Shown in pieces: positions 30,659 through 37,077 of a DNA stretch of 37,077 nt (its first letter is position 1; every line of letters starts with the position of its first letter). A model generated the notes under the pieces. That model saw only the letters and a list, made by a program, of their open reading frames with translations, searched no databases and was not told where the DNA came from. A program made the position numbers and the translations under genes. The DNA is from CAZCBN01 sp964496975. Lineage in GTDB: Bacteria; Planctomycetota; Phycisphaerae; Phycisphaerales; UBA1924. Location of the stretch: positions 1 to 37,077 of the forward strand of contig CAZCBN010000019.1 in the NCBI GenBank assembly GCA_964496975.1. The letters are read 5' to 3'.

Positions 30659-33600
30659 TTGCCATCGAACCAGTTTGGGGCGATGGTGCTGTCAACGAGG
30701 ACGGGGACGCGGAGGGGGAGGGCGCGTTGCATGCGGTCGACGATGATGGCGCGGGCGGCCTCGGCCTGGTCGACGGGGGACTCGAAGACGAGTTCGTCGT
30801 GGATTTGCAGGAGCATGAGGACGTTGTGGAGGGGGTTGGAGGGGGGAGAGGGAGAGGTGGGGAGAGGCGGCTCGGAGAGCCGCCCCACGCGAGACGGGGA
30901 CTCGGCGGATTGGATGCGATGGTGCAGGTCGATCATGGCGAGTTTGATGAGGTCGGCGGCGCTGCCTTGGACGACGCTGTTGATCGCGATGCGTTCGGCG
31001 AGGGCGCGGCGGTTGGGCTGGTTGCTGTCGATGTCGGGGATGGGGCGGCGGCGTTTGAGCATGGTTTCGACGTAGCCGTGGCGCTGGGCGTGGGCGACGC
31101 ACTCGCTCAGGAAGGTGGTGATGCGGGCGAAGCGCTTCTTGTAGCCGGTGATGATCTCCTCGGCTTCGGAGTTTGAGCAGCCGAGGCGGCGGGCGAGGCC
31201 GAAGGGGGTGATGCCGTAGACGATGCCGAAGTTGACCATTTTGGCGCCGTTGCGCTGGGCCTTGGTGACGTCGGCGAGCGGGACGCCGTGGATCTGGGAG
31301 GCGACGGCGGCGTGGATGTCTTCGCCGCGTTCGAAGGCGGCGATGAGGGCGGGGTCTTCGGAGAGGTGGGCGAGGATGCGGAGTTCGATCTGGCTGTAGT
31401 CGGCGGTGATGAGGGTGCGGCCGGGGGGGGCGATGAAGGCGCGGCGGATCTCGCGGCCGACGTCGGTGCGGATGGGGATGTTTTGCAGGTTCGGGTCGCT
31501 GGAGGAGAGGCGGCCGGTGGCGGCGATGGTTTGGTTGAAACTGGCGTGGATGCGGCCGGTGCGGGGGTTGATCTCTTCCTTCAGGGCGACGAGGTAGGTG
31601 CTGACGAGTTTGGCGAGTTGGCGGTACTCGAGGATGAGCCGGGGGATGGGGCTCTCGATTGCGGCGTCTTCGGCGAGTTTTTCGAGCACCTCGGCGTCGG
31701 TGGAGAAGCCGGTTTTGGTGCGCTTGACGGGCTTGATGCCGAGGCCGTTGGGGGTGTCGGCGTCTTTGTTGAAGAGGGCGGCGGCGAGTTGCTTGGGGGA
31801 GTTGATGTCGAAGGTGTAGCCGAGGGTGTCGCGCGCGGCGGCGTCGATCTTGGCCTGCAGGAGGGTGATCTCGGATTCGAGGCGCAGGCGTTGGCGGTCG
31901 AGCTCGGCGGGGTCGACCAGGATGCCGTTCCACTCGAGTTCGGCGAGGACGTTGACGAGGGGGAGTTCGATGTCTCGGTAGAGCGCTTCAAGGCCCATCG
32001 CGCGGAGCTGCGGGTGGATGGCGTGGGCGCGGCGGCGGGACACGTCGCCGCCTTCGGCGGCGGACTCGGTCGCGCGGTCGAGGGGGACCTGGTCGAAGGT
32101 GCGCTGCGATTTGCCGGTGCCGATGAGGTCGGAGATGGGGATGTTCTCGCGGCTCAGGAGGGCGAGGGCGAGGGCGTCCATGCTGTGGCTGGAGCGGGAG
32201 GCGTCGATGAGGTAACTGGCGACCATGGTGTCGCCGCCGAGGGCGTCGGTGGGCGGGGGCTGTGACGTGGCCGGGGGCGTGGGCTCGGCGTGGCCCCGGA
32301 GGATGATGTTGTTTCGGCGGAGGATGAGGGCGTCGAACTTGAGGTTGTGGCCGGTCTTTGGCGTGGCGGGGTCTTCCAGGATGGGCTTGAGGACGGGGAG
32401 CGCGGCGTCGGGGGTGAGGTGGGTTTCAGGGTGGGGGGAACGAAGCGGGACGTACCACGCCTCGCCCGGGCGGGCGGCGAAACTGAGTCCGACGAGATCG
32501 GCTTGCATGGGGCGTGTGCCGGTGGTCTCGGTGTCGACGGCGATGAGGGGCGCGGCCTGGAGCACGCGGAGCATCGCGTGCAGGTCGTCGAGTGTCTTCA
32601 CGCAGTGGTACGAACCGTCGGCGGCGGCGCGGGGCGCGGCGGCGTTCGGTGAGGCGGCGAAGAGGGAGTCGGCGTCGTCGAGCGTGGCGGACTTCTTGCG
32701 GGGCTTGGCCGGCGCGGGCGCGGCGGGTTGGGACGCTGCGAGTTGCGATGCCGTGCTGTCGCGTGCGGCTGCGGCGGAGGCCATGAACCAGTCTGTGTCG
32801 GCCGCGGCGCGGGCGGCGGCGGAGGGGCCGTCGGCGTCGGCGTCGGAGTCGGGTGCGCCGAGGAGGGCGCGGACGTCGCTCTGGTAGCGGTTGAAGCCGA
32901 GTTCTTTCAGGATCGGCAGGAGGGCGGGGAGGTTGAAGCGGCGGACGTCTGCGTTATCCAGCGAGAAGTCGGCGGGGGCGTCGTCGCGGAGGGTGACGAG
33001 TTGGCGGCTCAGGGGGAGGCGGTCGGCGGCGGCGAGGATGTTTTCGCGGCGTTTGCCCTTGATCTTGCGGAGTTTTTCGGGCGTGGACTCATTGCGGGCC
33101 TCGGCGAGGACGGCGTCGAGGGAACCGAACTCGGCGATGAGTTGGGCGGCGGTCTTTGGGCCGATGCCGTCGACGCCGGGGACGTTGTCGACGTTGTCAC
33201 CCATGAGGGTGAGCATGTCGACGACCTGCTCGGGGGCGATGCCGAACTCTTCGCGGAGGGTGTCGACGGTCTGGAGTTGCTCGGTGTGGACGTCGAAGAG
33301 CTCCACGCGGTTTGGGACGAGGAGCTGCTTGAGGTCTTTGTCCTTGCTGATGAAGCGGACACGGAGGTCGGGGTGCTCGCGGGTGAGCCTGCGGGAAAGG
33401 GCGGCGATGATGTCGTCGGCCTCGAAGCCCTCGGCGCCGATGACGGGGACGCGGAGGTCGGCGAGCAGGGCGAGGGCGCGGTCGACCTGCGGGGCAAGGT
33501 CGGTCGGGGGCTCGCTGCGGGTGGCTTTGTAGGCGGGGTAGAGCTGGCTGCGGAAGGTGCCGCGGTCGCCCGAGACGTCCATGGCGAAGGCGAGGTGGGT

Positions 33601-33780
33601 TGGGGCCGTGTCGCCGGTGAGGGCGGGGGAGTCGGCGCGGAGGATTTTGAGGAGCATGCCGATGAGGCCGAAGGTCATGTTGGTGGGCTCGCCGGTGACG
33701 GGGCTTGTCATCGGCGTGCGGATGGCGTGGTAGGCGCGGAAGAACTGGGCGTACGCGTCGACGAGGTAGAGGCAGGGCAT
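30655..33780 (-). CDS. polA: DNA polymerase I with an altered proofreading motif and an in-frame insert
   Basis: The 1041-residue product fills RNA-primer gaps and works in repair. Residues 1-300 form the 5' nuclease (EGFEADDIIA, SKDKDLKQL). About 300-390 is a variable Ala-rich linker. 390-600 is the 3'-5' exonuclease fold, and 640-1041 is the polymerase (ADYSQIELRILAHL at 793-806; KMVNFGIVYG; IHDELVFE at 993-1000). Exo I (Asp416, Glu418) and Exo II (Asn479, Asp483) are intact. At Exo III the usual YAAED reads S573-A-A-E-G577, losing the Tyr and the metal-binding Asp. About 25 extra residues (near 960-985, Pro/Ser-rich) precede the last catalytic motif and contain a perfect palindrome at DNA level. 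ATG 33780 has TACCCT 6 nt upstream and no ribosome binding site. Confidence 0.96.
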   Translation of the reverse strand: MPCLYLVDAYAQFFRAYHAIRTPMTSPVTGEPTNMTFGLIGMLLKILRADSPALTGDTAPTHLAFAMDVSGDRGTFRSQLYPAYKATRSEPPTDLAPQVDRALALLADLRVPVIGAEGFEADDIIAALSRRLTREHPDLRVRFISKDKDLKQLLVPNRVELFDVHTEQLQTVDTLREEFGIAPEQVVDMLTLMGDNVDNVPGVDGIGPKTAAQLIAEFGSLDAVLAEARNESTPEKLRKIKGKRRENILAAADRLPLSRQLVTLRDDAPADFSLDNADVRRFNLPALLPILKELGFNRYQSDVRALLGAPDSDADADGPSAAARAAADTDWFMASAAAARDSTASQLAASQPAAPAPAKPRKKSATLDDADSLFAASPNAAAPRAAADGSYHCVKTLDDLHAMLRVLQAAPLIAVDTETTGTRPMQADLVGLSFAARPGEAWYVPLRSPHPETHLTPDAALPVLKPILEDPATPKTGHNLKFDALILRRNNIILRGHAEPTPPATSQPPPTDALGGDTMVASYLIDASRSSHSMDALALALLSRENIPISDLIGTGKSQRTFDQVPLDRATESAAEGGDVSRRRAHAIHPQLRAMGLEALYRDIELPLVNVLAELEWNGILVDPAELDRQRLRLESEITLLQAKIDAAARDTLGYTFDINSPKQLAAALFNKDADTPNGLGIKPVKRTKTGFSTDAEVLEKLAEDAAIESPIPRLILEYRQLAKLVSTYLVALKEEINPRTGRIHASFNQTIAATGRLSSSDPNLQNIPIRTDVGREIRRAFIAPPGRTLITADYSQIELRILAHLSEDPALIAAFERGEDIHAAVASQIHGVPLADVTKAQRNGAKMVNFGIVYGITPFGLARRLGCSNSEAEEIITGYKKRFARITTFLSECVAHAQRHGYVETMLKRRRPIPDIDSNQPNRRALAERIAINSVVQGSAADLIKLAMIDLHHRIQSAESPSRVGRLSEPPLPTSPSPPSNPLHNVLMLLQIHDELVFESPVDQAEAARAIIVDRMQRALPLRVPVLVDSTIAPNWFDGK
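30866..30884. repeat. Perfect 8-bp palindrome inside the polA insert
   Basis: GGCGGCTC (30866-30873) and GAGCCGCC (30877-30884) flank GGA. The palindrome lies in a coding stretch that has no counterpart in Escherichia coli Pol I. It looks like a mobile palindromic element that landed in frame in a surface loop. Confidence 0.6.
32046..32062. repeat. Palindrome coinciding with the altered Exo III motif of polA
   Basis: CGCCGCC-TTC-GGCGGCG covers the codons of Ala574-Gly578. The symmetric sequence accounts for Glu-Gly-Gly in place of the conserved Glu-Asp-Ala. Confidence 0.5.
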
Positions 33781-33786
33781 GAGGGG

Positions 33787-33792
33787 AGGGTA
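33787..33792 (-). promoter_or_regulatory. -10 hexamer TACCCT for a probably leaderless polA mRNA
   Basis: On the minus strand TACCCT ends 6 nt before the polA ATG. The position falls in the 22-bp space after the upstream nucleotidyltransferase gene, so polA may have its own promoter as well as read-through. Confidence 0.45.
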
Positions 33793-33802
33793 TCGGGGCG
33801 GG

Positions 33803-35059
33803 CTAGCGGCTTGCGCGGGGGGCGCGCAACGCGTTGAGCCGGGCGAGGGCGTCGGGGCTTGGGGCGAGGCTTCGACGCTTCATCGCGGCGCGGGCGACTT
33901 CTTCGAACTTGTCTGGGCGGAAGTCGGTGTGTCCGGCGGCGGTGGCCCAGGTGAAGCGGGGGACGGTGCCGCGGATGGGCGCTGGGTCGGCCCACATGGC
34001 GCCGGTGTGAACGATGGAGCCGGTCATGATGCGGGTGCAGATGGCGGTCTTGACGTGGTCGGCGAGGATGCAGCCGAAAAACGTGAGGCCGGTGGGCTCT
34101 GGGGGGAGGGTGGGCTCGGGAGCGGACTTGATCTCGGCGTAGGTGTTGAGGAGGTTGCTGACGGTGGTGCCGGCGCCGAGGTTGACCCATTCGCCGAGCC
34201 AACTGTCGCCGAGGTGGCCGTCGTGGGCCTTGTTGGTGTAGGCCTGGATGATGGTGCCGCCGACTTCGCCGGCGACTTTGCAGGTGGGGCCGATGGCGGT
34301 GTTGGGCTTGATGTGGGCGTGTTCGAGGATGGTGACATCTGTACCGATGGAGCACGGACCCGTGAGGATGGCGCCGGGGCGGACGACGGCGCGCTCGTCC
34401 ACGGTGATGGGGCCGCCGAGGGTGTTGAGGATGACGCCCGGCATGAGCGTGGCGGACGGCGCCACGCGGGGCGGCTGCGGGCCCACGAGCAGGACGTGGG
34501 GCGGCGGGCTGGTGAGCTCCGGGAGGCGGCGGGCGAGGAGGGCGAGGTCGAGGGCGATGGCCGCGTCGCGCGAGGCGATGACGTGCCAGGGGCGGGTGAG
34601 CAGGTGGCGGCCCGAGACGGGCACTTCGCGCAGGCCGGCGTGTTCGCCCCGGGCGATCGCGGCGGCGAGCGCGGGCGGGACATGCGCGGCGATGACGTCG
34701 CCCGAGTCTTGCTCCACGAGGGCGGTGCCGAGAGGGAGGGAAGCGACGTCGGGGTTGCCCTCGCGCGGGGAACCGGGCGGGCTCTTTGGGTCGGCGGCGG
34801 GGGGCAGGGGGCAGCGGCCGTTGATGAGGAGGATGCTGGCGAGGGCCGGCGGCAGGGTGTTGGTGGGGAGGCCGGAAAGGGACGCGGCGAGAGGGGCGAG
34901 GCGGGGCTCGCAGAACTGCGCGACCGGCGCTGTGCCGAGGAGAGCGGCCCAGCGCTCCTGCGTGGTGAGGGCGCCGGTGCGGGCGAGCTGGATGGGGCGG
35001 AGGTCTCGCAGCGGGGCGAGGAGGCCCTTGTCGTCGTCGAAGAGGGCGAAGGGGATCAT
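33803..35059 (-). CDS. GlmU-like putative sugar nucleotidyltransferase with left-handed beta-helix
   Basis: The 418-residue product begins IPFALFDDDKGLLAPLRDLRPIQLARTGALT, typical of the NTP_transf_4 group of GlmU-like proteins. It ends in hexapeptide repeats (VLNTLGGPITVDERAVVRPG..., IGTDVTILEHAHI, then DSWLGEWVNLGAGTTVSNL near residue 290). The LGEWVNLGAGTT loop is the best-conserved part. Such proteins are thought to activate sugar phosphates for envelope polymers; the substrate is not known. The start at 35059 is the conserved Met, 6 nt after TACCAT, without a ribosome binding site. It lies 43 bp after mreD and 22 bp before polA on the same strand. Confidence 0.87.
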   Translation of the reverse strand: MIPFALFDDDKGLLAPLRDLRPIQLARTGALTTQERWAALLGTAPVAQFCEPRLAPLAASLSGLPTNTLPPALASILLINGRCPLPPAADPKSPPGSPREGNPDVASLPLGTALVEQDSGDVIAAHVPPALAAAIARGEHAGLREVPVSGRHLLTRPWHVIASRDAAIALDLALLARRLPELTSPPPHVLLVGPQPPRVAPSATLMPGVILNTLGGPITVDERAVVRPGAILTGPCSIGTDVTILEHAHIKPNTAIGPTCKVAGEVGGTIIQAYTNKAHDGHLGDSWLGEWVNLGAGTTVSNLLNTYAEIKSAPEPTLPPEPTGLTFFGCILADHVKTAICTRIMTGSIVHTGAMWADPAPIRGTVPRFTWATAAGHTDFRPDKFEEVARAAMKRRSLAPSPDALARLNALRAPRASR

Positions 35060-35065
35060 GGCGGG

Positions 35066-35071
35066 ATGGTA
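35066..35071 (-). promoter_or_regulatory. -10 hexamer TACCAT for a probably leaderless nucleotidyltransferase mRNA
   Basis: On the minus strand TACCAT ends exactly 6 nt before ATG 35059. The hexamer and spacing are identical to those at the M16 peptidase gene. Confidence 0.5.
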
Positions 35072-35102
35072 CCGGAAGGGCCCCGTGTGACAGGCCGGTC
35101 GG

Positions 35103-35654
35103 CTAGAAGCGGCGGGCGGCGCGGACGGGCTGGAAGCCGAAGAGCGGCTCAAGCGGGCGCAGGAGGAGCGAGAGGGGCAGGGCGAGGACGGCGGTCCAGA
35201 TGGAGCCGATGGCGCGCTGGAGGAGCTCTTCGGAGGCACGCCAGACGATGGGGTCGCCGAAGAGGGCATGGGCCGTCATGAAGGCGGTGACGATGGTGTG
35301 GCAGACGAGGGAGGCGCAGGCGCTGAGGAAGACGAGCGTGAGCGGGTTCTTTCGGATGACGAAGCCGCGGAGGGCCTGGACGAGTTGGCCGGCGAGGAGC
35401 AGGCCCAGGGCGTAGGGGCCCAGGATGGTGGCGGGGCCGATGCCCTGCCGGGGGACGCCCCACGTGAGGTCGAGCAAGATGCCCAGGAATAGGCAGGCCC
35501 AGACGCCCGCGCGGGCGGGTGTGGAGAGGGCGATGTACGCGGCGAAGGGGATGACAAAGCTCGGGGCGACGGGGCCGACGCGGAGCGCGTCGCGCAGGCC
35601 CAGCTCAAGCCCCATGGCGAACCAGCTCGCGAGGACGAAGACGATCCAGTTCAC
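35103..35654 (-). CDS. mreD: Rod shape-determining membrane protein MreD
   Basis: The 183-residue product is almost all hydrophobic helices (about five), with GVWACLFLGILLDLTWGVPR in the middle, matching the conserved G--LGLLLD---G of MreD. MreD sits in the inner membrane with MreC and links the MreB filaments to the wall-building complex. The start is GTG 35654, which overlaps the mreC stop as GTGA. Sequence conservation in this family is weak, so the name depends partly on position after mreC. Confidence 0.85.
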   Translation of the reverse strand: MNWIVFVLASWFAMGLELGLRDALRVGPVAPSFVIPFAAYIALSTPARAGVWACLFLGILLDLTWGVPRQGIGPATILGPYALGLLLAGQLVQALRGFVIRKNPLTLVFLSACASLVCHTIVTAFMTAHALFGDPIVWRASEELLQRAIGSIWTAVLALPLSLLLRPLEPLFGFQPVRAARRF

Positions 35655-36574
35655 GGCGTGGGCCTCCGCCGGGGCTGGGGGGCCGGGGCCGGGGGGGCGT
35701 CGTCGGCGTCGCGCGGGATGCGGAGCACGACCTCGCTGGCTCGGCGGAGGTCGAGCGTCGGGCGAACGGTGACGACCTTTCGCAGGGGTTGCCGCTCGTC
35801 GGCCTGCACGGATTCCACGACGCCCAGCAGCAGGCCCTGGGCGGCGATGGGCCACTCGTCGTCGCTGAGGCGGACGGACATGCCGACGCGGGGGTCTGGC
35901 GGTGGGGGGAGGCCGGGGCGGGGGTCGACAAACTCGGCGTCGCCCCGGAGGGTGCCCAGGCCGGTGGGCCGGAGCTCGCAGGCGATGGTGATGGAGGCGG
36001 CCTCGTCCACGACGATGGCCCCGCGGACGGCGCCGGCGGCCTTGTCGGTGATGGGGCGGACGACGCAGGTGGGCCCCTGGACGCGGACGACGCGGCCCAG
36101 AAGCTGCACGCCGCGGACGGTGGCGACGACGTTGGGGGTGATGCCGTCGCCGGCGCCGGCGCGGATGCGTAGCTCGGTGCTGCCGGGGTCGCTGGCCTCG
36201 GCGATGACGCGGCGGGCGATTTGGTCAACCGGGGCGGTGGGGGCGATGGCGGCGCCGCTCTCCAGCGAGGCAACGCGGTCGCGGAGGCGGCGGTTTTCTT
36301 CCTGGGCGCGGAAGAGCTGCTGGCGGGTGCGTTCGTTCTCGTCTTCCAGGCGGGCGAGGTCCTCGGGCTTGGACTCGCGGGTCGCGGGGGCGAGCCAGCG
36401 GGAGAGCTCTTTGAGGGGCTGGCTGATGGGGGCGAAGAGGGCGGCGGCGGGGCTGGCGAACCACTCGACCCAGGCGACATAGCGCAGGGGAATGAGGCCC
36501 AGCGCGAGCAGGCCGAGGCTGACGATGAGCGGGGCGTGCCGCACGGGCCAAGGTTGGTTGGATGAGCGTGCCAT
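35651..36574 (-). CDS. mreC: Rod shape-determining protein MreC
   Basis: The 307-residue product has a short cytoplasmic start, one membrane helix (HAPLIVSLGLLALGLIPLRY), a coiled coil (about residues 65-105, LEDENERTRQQLFRAQEENR) and a double beta-barrel domain. A Pro-rich C-terminal tail follows. This is the MreC layout. It acts in the periplasm as a scaffold between MreB/MreD and peptidoglycan synthases. It starts 69 bp after mreB and overlaps mreD. No ribosome binding site is clear before ATG 36574; TATCCT lies 15 nt upstream. Confidence 0.9.
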   Translation of the reverse strand: MARSSNQPWPVRHAPLIVSLGLLALGLIPLRYVAWVEWFASPAAALFAPISQPLKELSRWLAPATRESKPEDLARLEDENERTRQQLFRAQEENRRLRDRVASLESGAAIAPTAPVDQIARRVIAEASDPGSTELRIRAGAGDGITPNVVATVRGVQLLGRVVRVQGPTCVVRPITDKAAGAVRGAIVVDEAASITIACELRPTGLGTLRGDAEFVDPRPGLPPPPDPRVGMSVRLSDDEWPIAAQGLLLGVVESVQADERQPLRKVVTVRPTLDLRRASEVVLRIPRDADDAPPAPAPQPRRRPTP

Positions 36575-36643
36575 CTCGCGGTGGCGGGCAGGATACGGGA
36601 AGGGGCCGCCGCGTGTGGCAGGAGGGCTCGGGCGGGGGGCGGG

Positions 36644-37077
36644 CTAGATGTCCATGTCGTTTTCGAGGGTGGGCTTCCACTCGTCGAAGTTTTCGAGGTA
36701 GATGGCGGTGCCGCGGGCGACGCAGGTGAGCGGGTCCTCGGCGAGGCGGGTCTCAAGGCCGGTGGCTTTTTGGATGACGATGGGCAGGCCCCGGAGGAGG
36801 GAGCCGCCGCCGGCCATGGTGATGCCGTTCTCGACGAGGTCGGCGGCGAGCTCGGGCTCGGCCTTTTCAAGGGTGCTGGTGACGGCCTCGATGATGGCGT
36901 TGACGGGCTCCTGGAGGGCCTCGCGGATCTCGGCGCTGGTGATGACGGTTTTGCGGGGGAGGCCCGAGATCATGTCGCGGCCTCGGACTTCCATGGAGGT
37001 GTCCTCGCCGATGGGCGCGGCGGAGCCGATCTCGATCTTGATGCGCTCGGCGGTCTGCTCGCCGATCATCAGGTTGT
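36644..37077 (-). CDS. mreB: Rod shape-determining protein MreB, C-terminal part (cut by window edge)
   Basis: The last 144 residues of an actin-like MreB are visible: NLMIGEQTAERIKIEIGSA, RGRDMISGLPRKTVITSAEI, and the nucleotide-binding ENGITMAGGGSLLRGLP. The family-typical ending RLAEDPLTCVARGTAIYLEN also follows. MreB forms membrane-bound filaments that direct lateral wall synthesis. It is the first visible gene of the mreBCD run on the minus strand; its start lies beyond the window. The terminal EWKPTLENDMDI tail is a short extension. Confidence 0.96.
   Translation of the reverse strand, partial: NLMIGEQTAERIKIEIGSAAPIGEDTSMEVRGRDMISGLPRKTVITSAEIREALQEPVNAIIEAVTSTLEKAEPELAADLVENGITMAGGGSLLRGLPIVIQKATGLETRLAEDPLTCVARGTAIYLENFDEWKPTLENDMDI

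Overview
The window is very GC-rich (about three quarters G+C by eye, with G or C at nearly every third codon position). It most likely comes from a planctomycete of the class Phycisphaerae. The pointers are C-terminal 'GC-type' dockerin modules built on a DIFDLFDFLAAL-like core, a VPGP variant of the PEP-CTERM tail, a pseudopilin of the type abundant in Planctomycetes, an RCxxCGYxL...CPxCG zinc ribbon on a membrane protein, and a retained mreBCD cluster. The assignment is inference from protein style, not a database result. Three N runs (7489-7498, 14761-14770, 27416-27515) are assembly gaps lying inside genes.

Left part (1-8.2 kb): the tail of a thiamine-phosphate synthase gene overlaps a secreted multidomain protein with a degenerate zinc-protease motif. 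An M16 peptidase gene follows, convergent with hemW. Then come an FHA-domain protein, a 59-residue zinc-ribbon protein on the minus strand, purA and uppS.

Middle part (8.3-20.3 kb): a minus-strand lipoprotein gene faces uppS across a hairpin-rich gap. Rightward genes follow: rny (RNase Y), cdsA, a CT398/HP0958-like coiled-coil zinc-ribbon protein and an ArnT-like glycosyltransferase. Next is a three-gene efflux operon (TetR regulator, periplasmic adaptor, RND pump) with two copies of a palindromic operator at its front. A tRNA-Val(CAC) lies on the minus strand.

Accessory part (20.5-30.7 kb): the most interesting unit is on the minus strand. A clear cobalamin riboswitch precedes a secreted GC-dockerin protein whose stop codon overlaps the start of a pseudopilin gene. 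This points to a surface system controlled by vitamin B12 without any textbook B12 gene nearby. Divergent from it is a secreted protein made of two tandem copies of a carbohydrate-binding-like domain plus an esterase. It is followed by six 56-bp tandem repeats, each carrying a hairpin. Then come a YtcJ-like amidohydrolase (interrupted by a 100-N gap), a VPGP-CTERM protein, a dockerin-tagged serine hydrolase and a membrane zinc-ribbon protein.

Right end (30.7-37.1 kb): a compact minus-strand run reads mreB (partial), mreC, mreD, a GlmU-like nucleotidyltransferase, polA and the zinc-ribbon membrane protein. The polA product lacks key residues of the third proofreading motif and carries an in-frame extra segment containing a perfect palindrome. 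Across the window several genes have no Shine-Dalgarno sequence but have a TAnnnT hexamer 5-6 nt before the start codon, the layout of leaderless transcripts.
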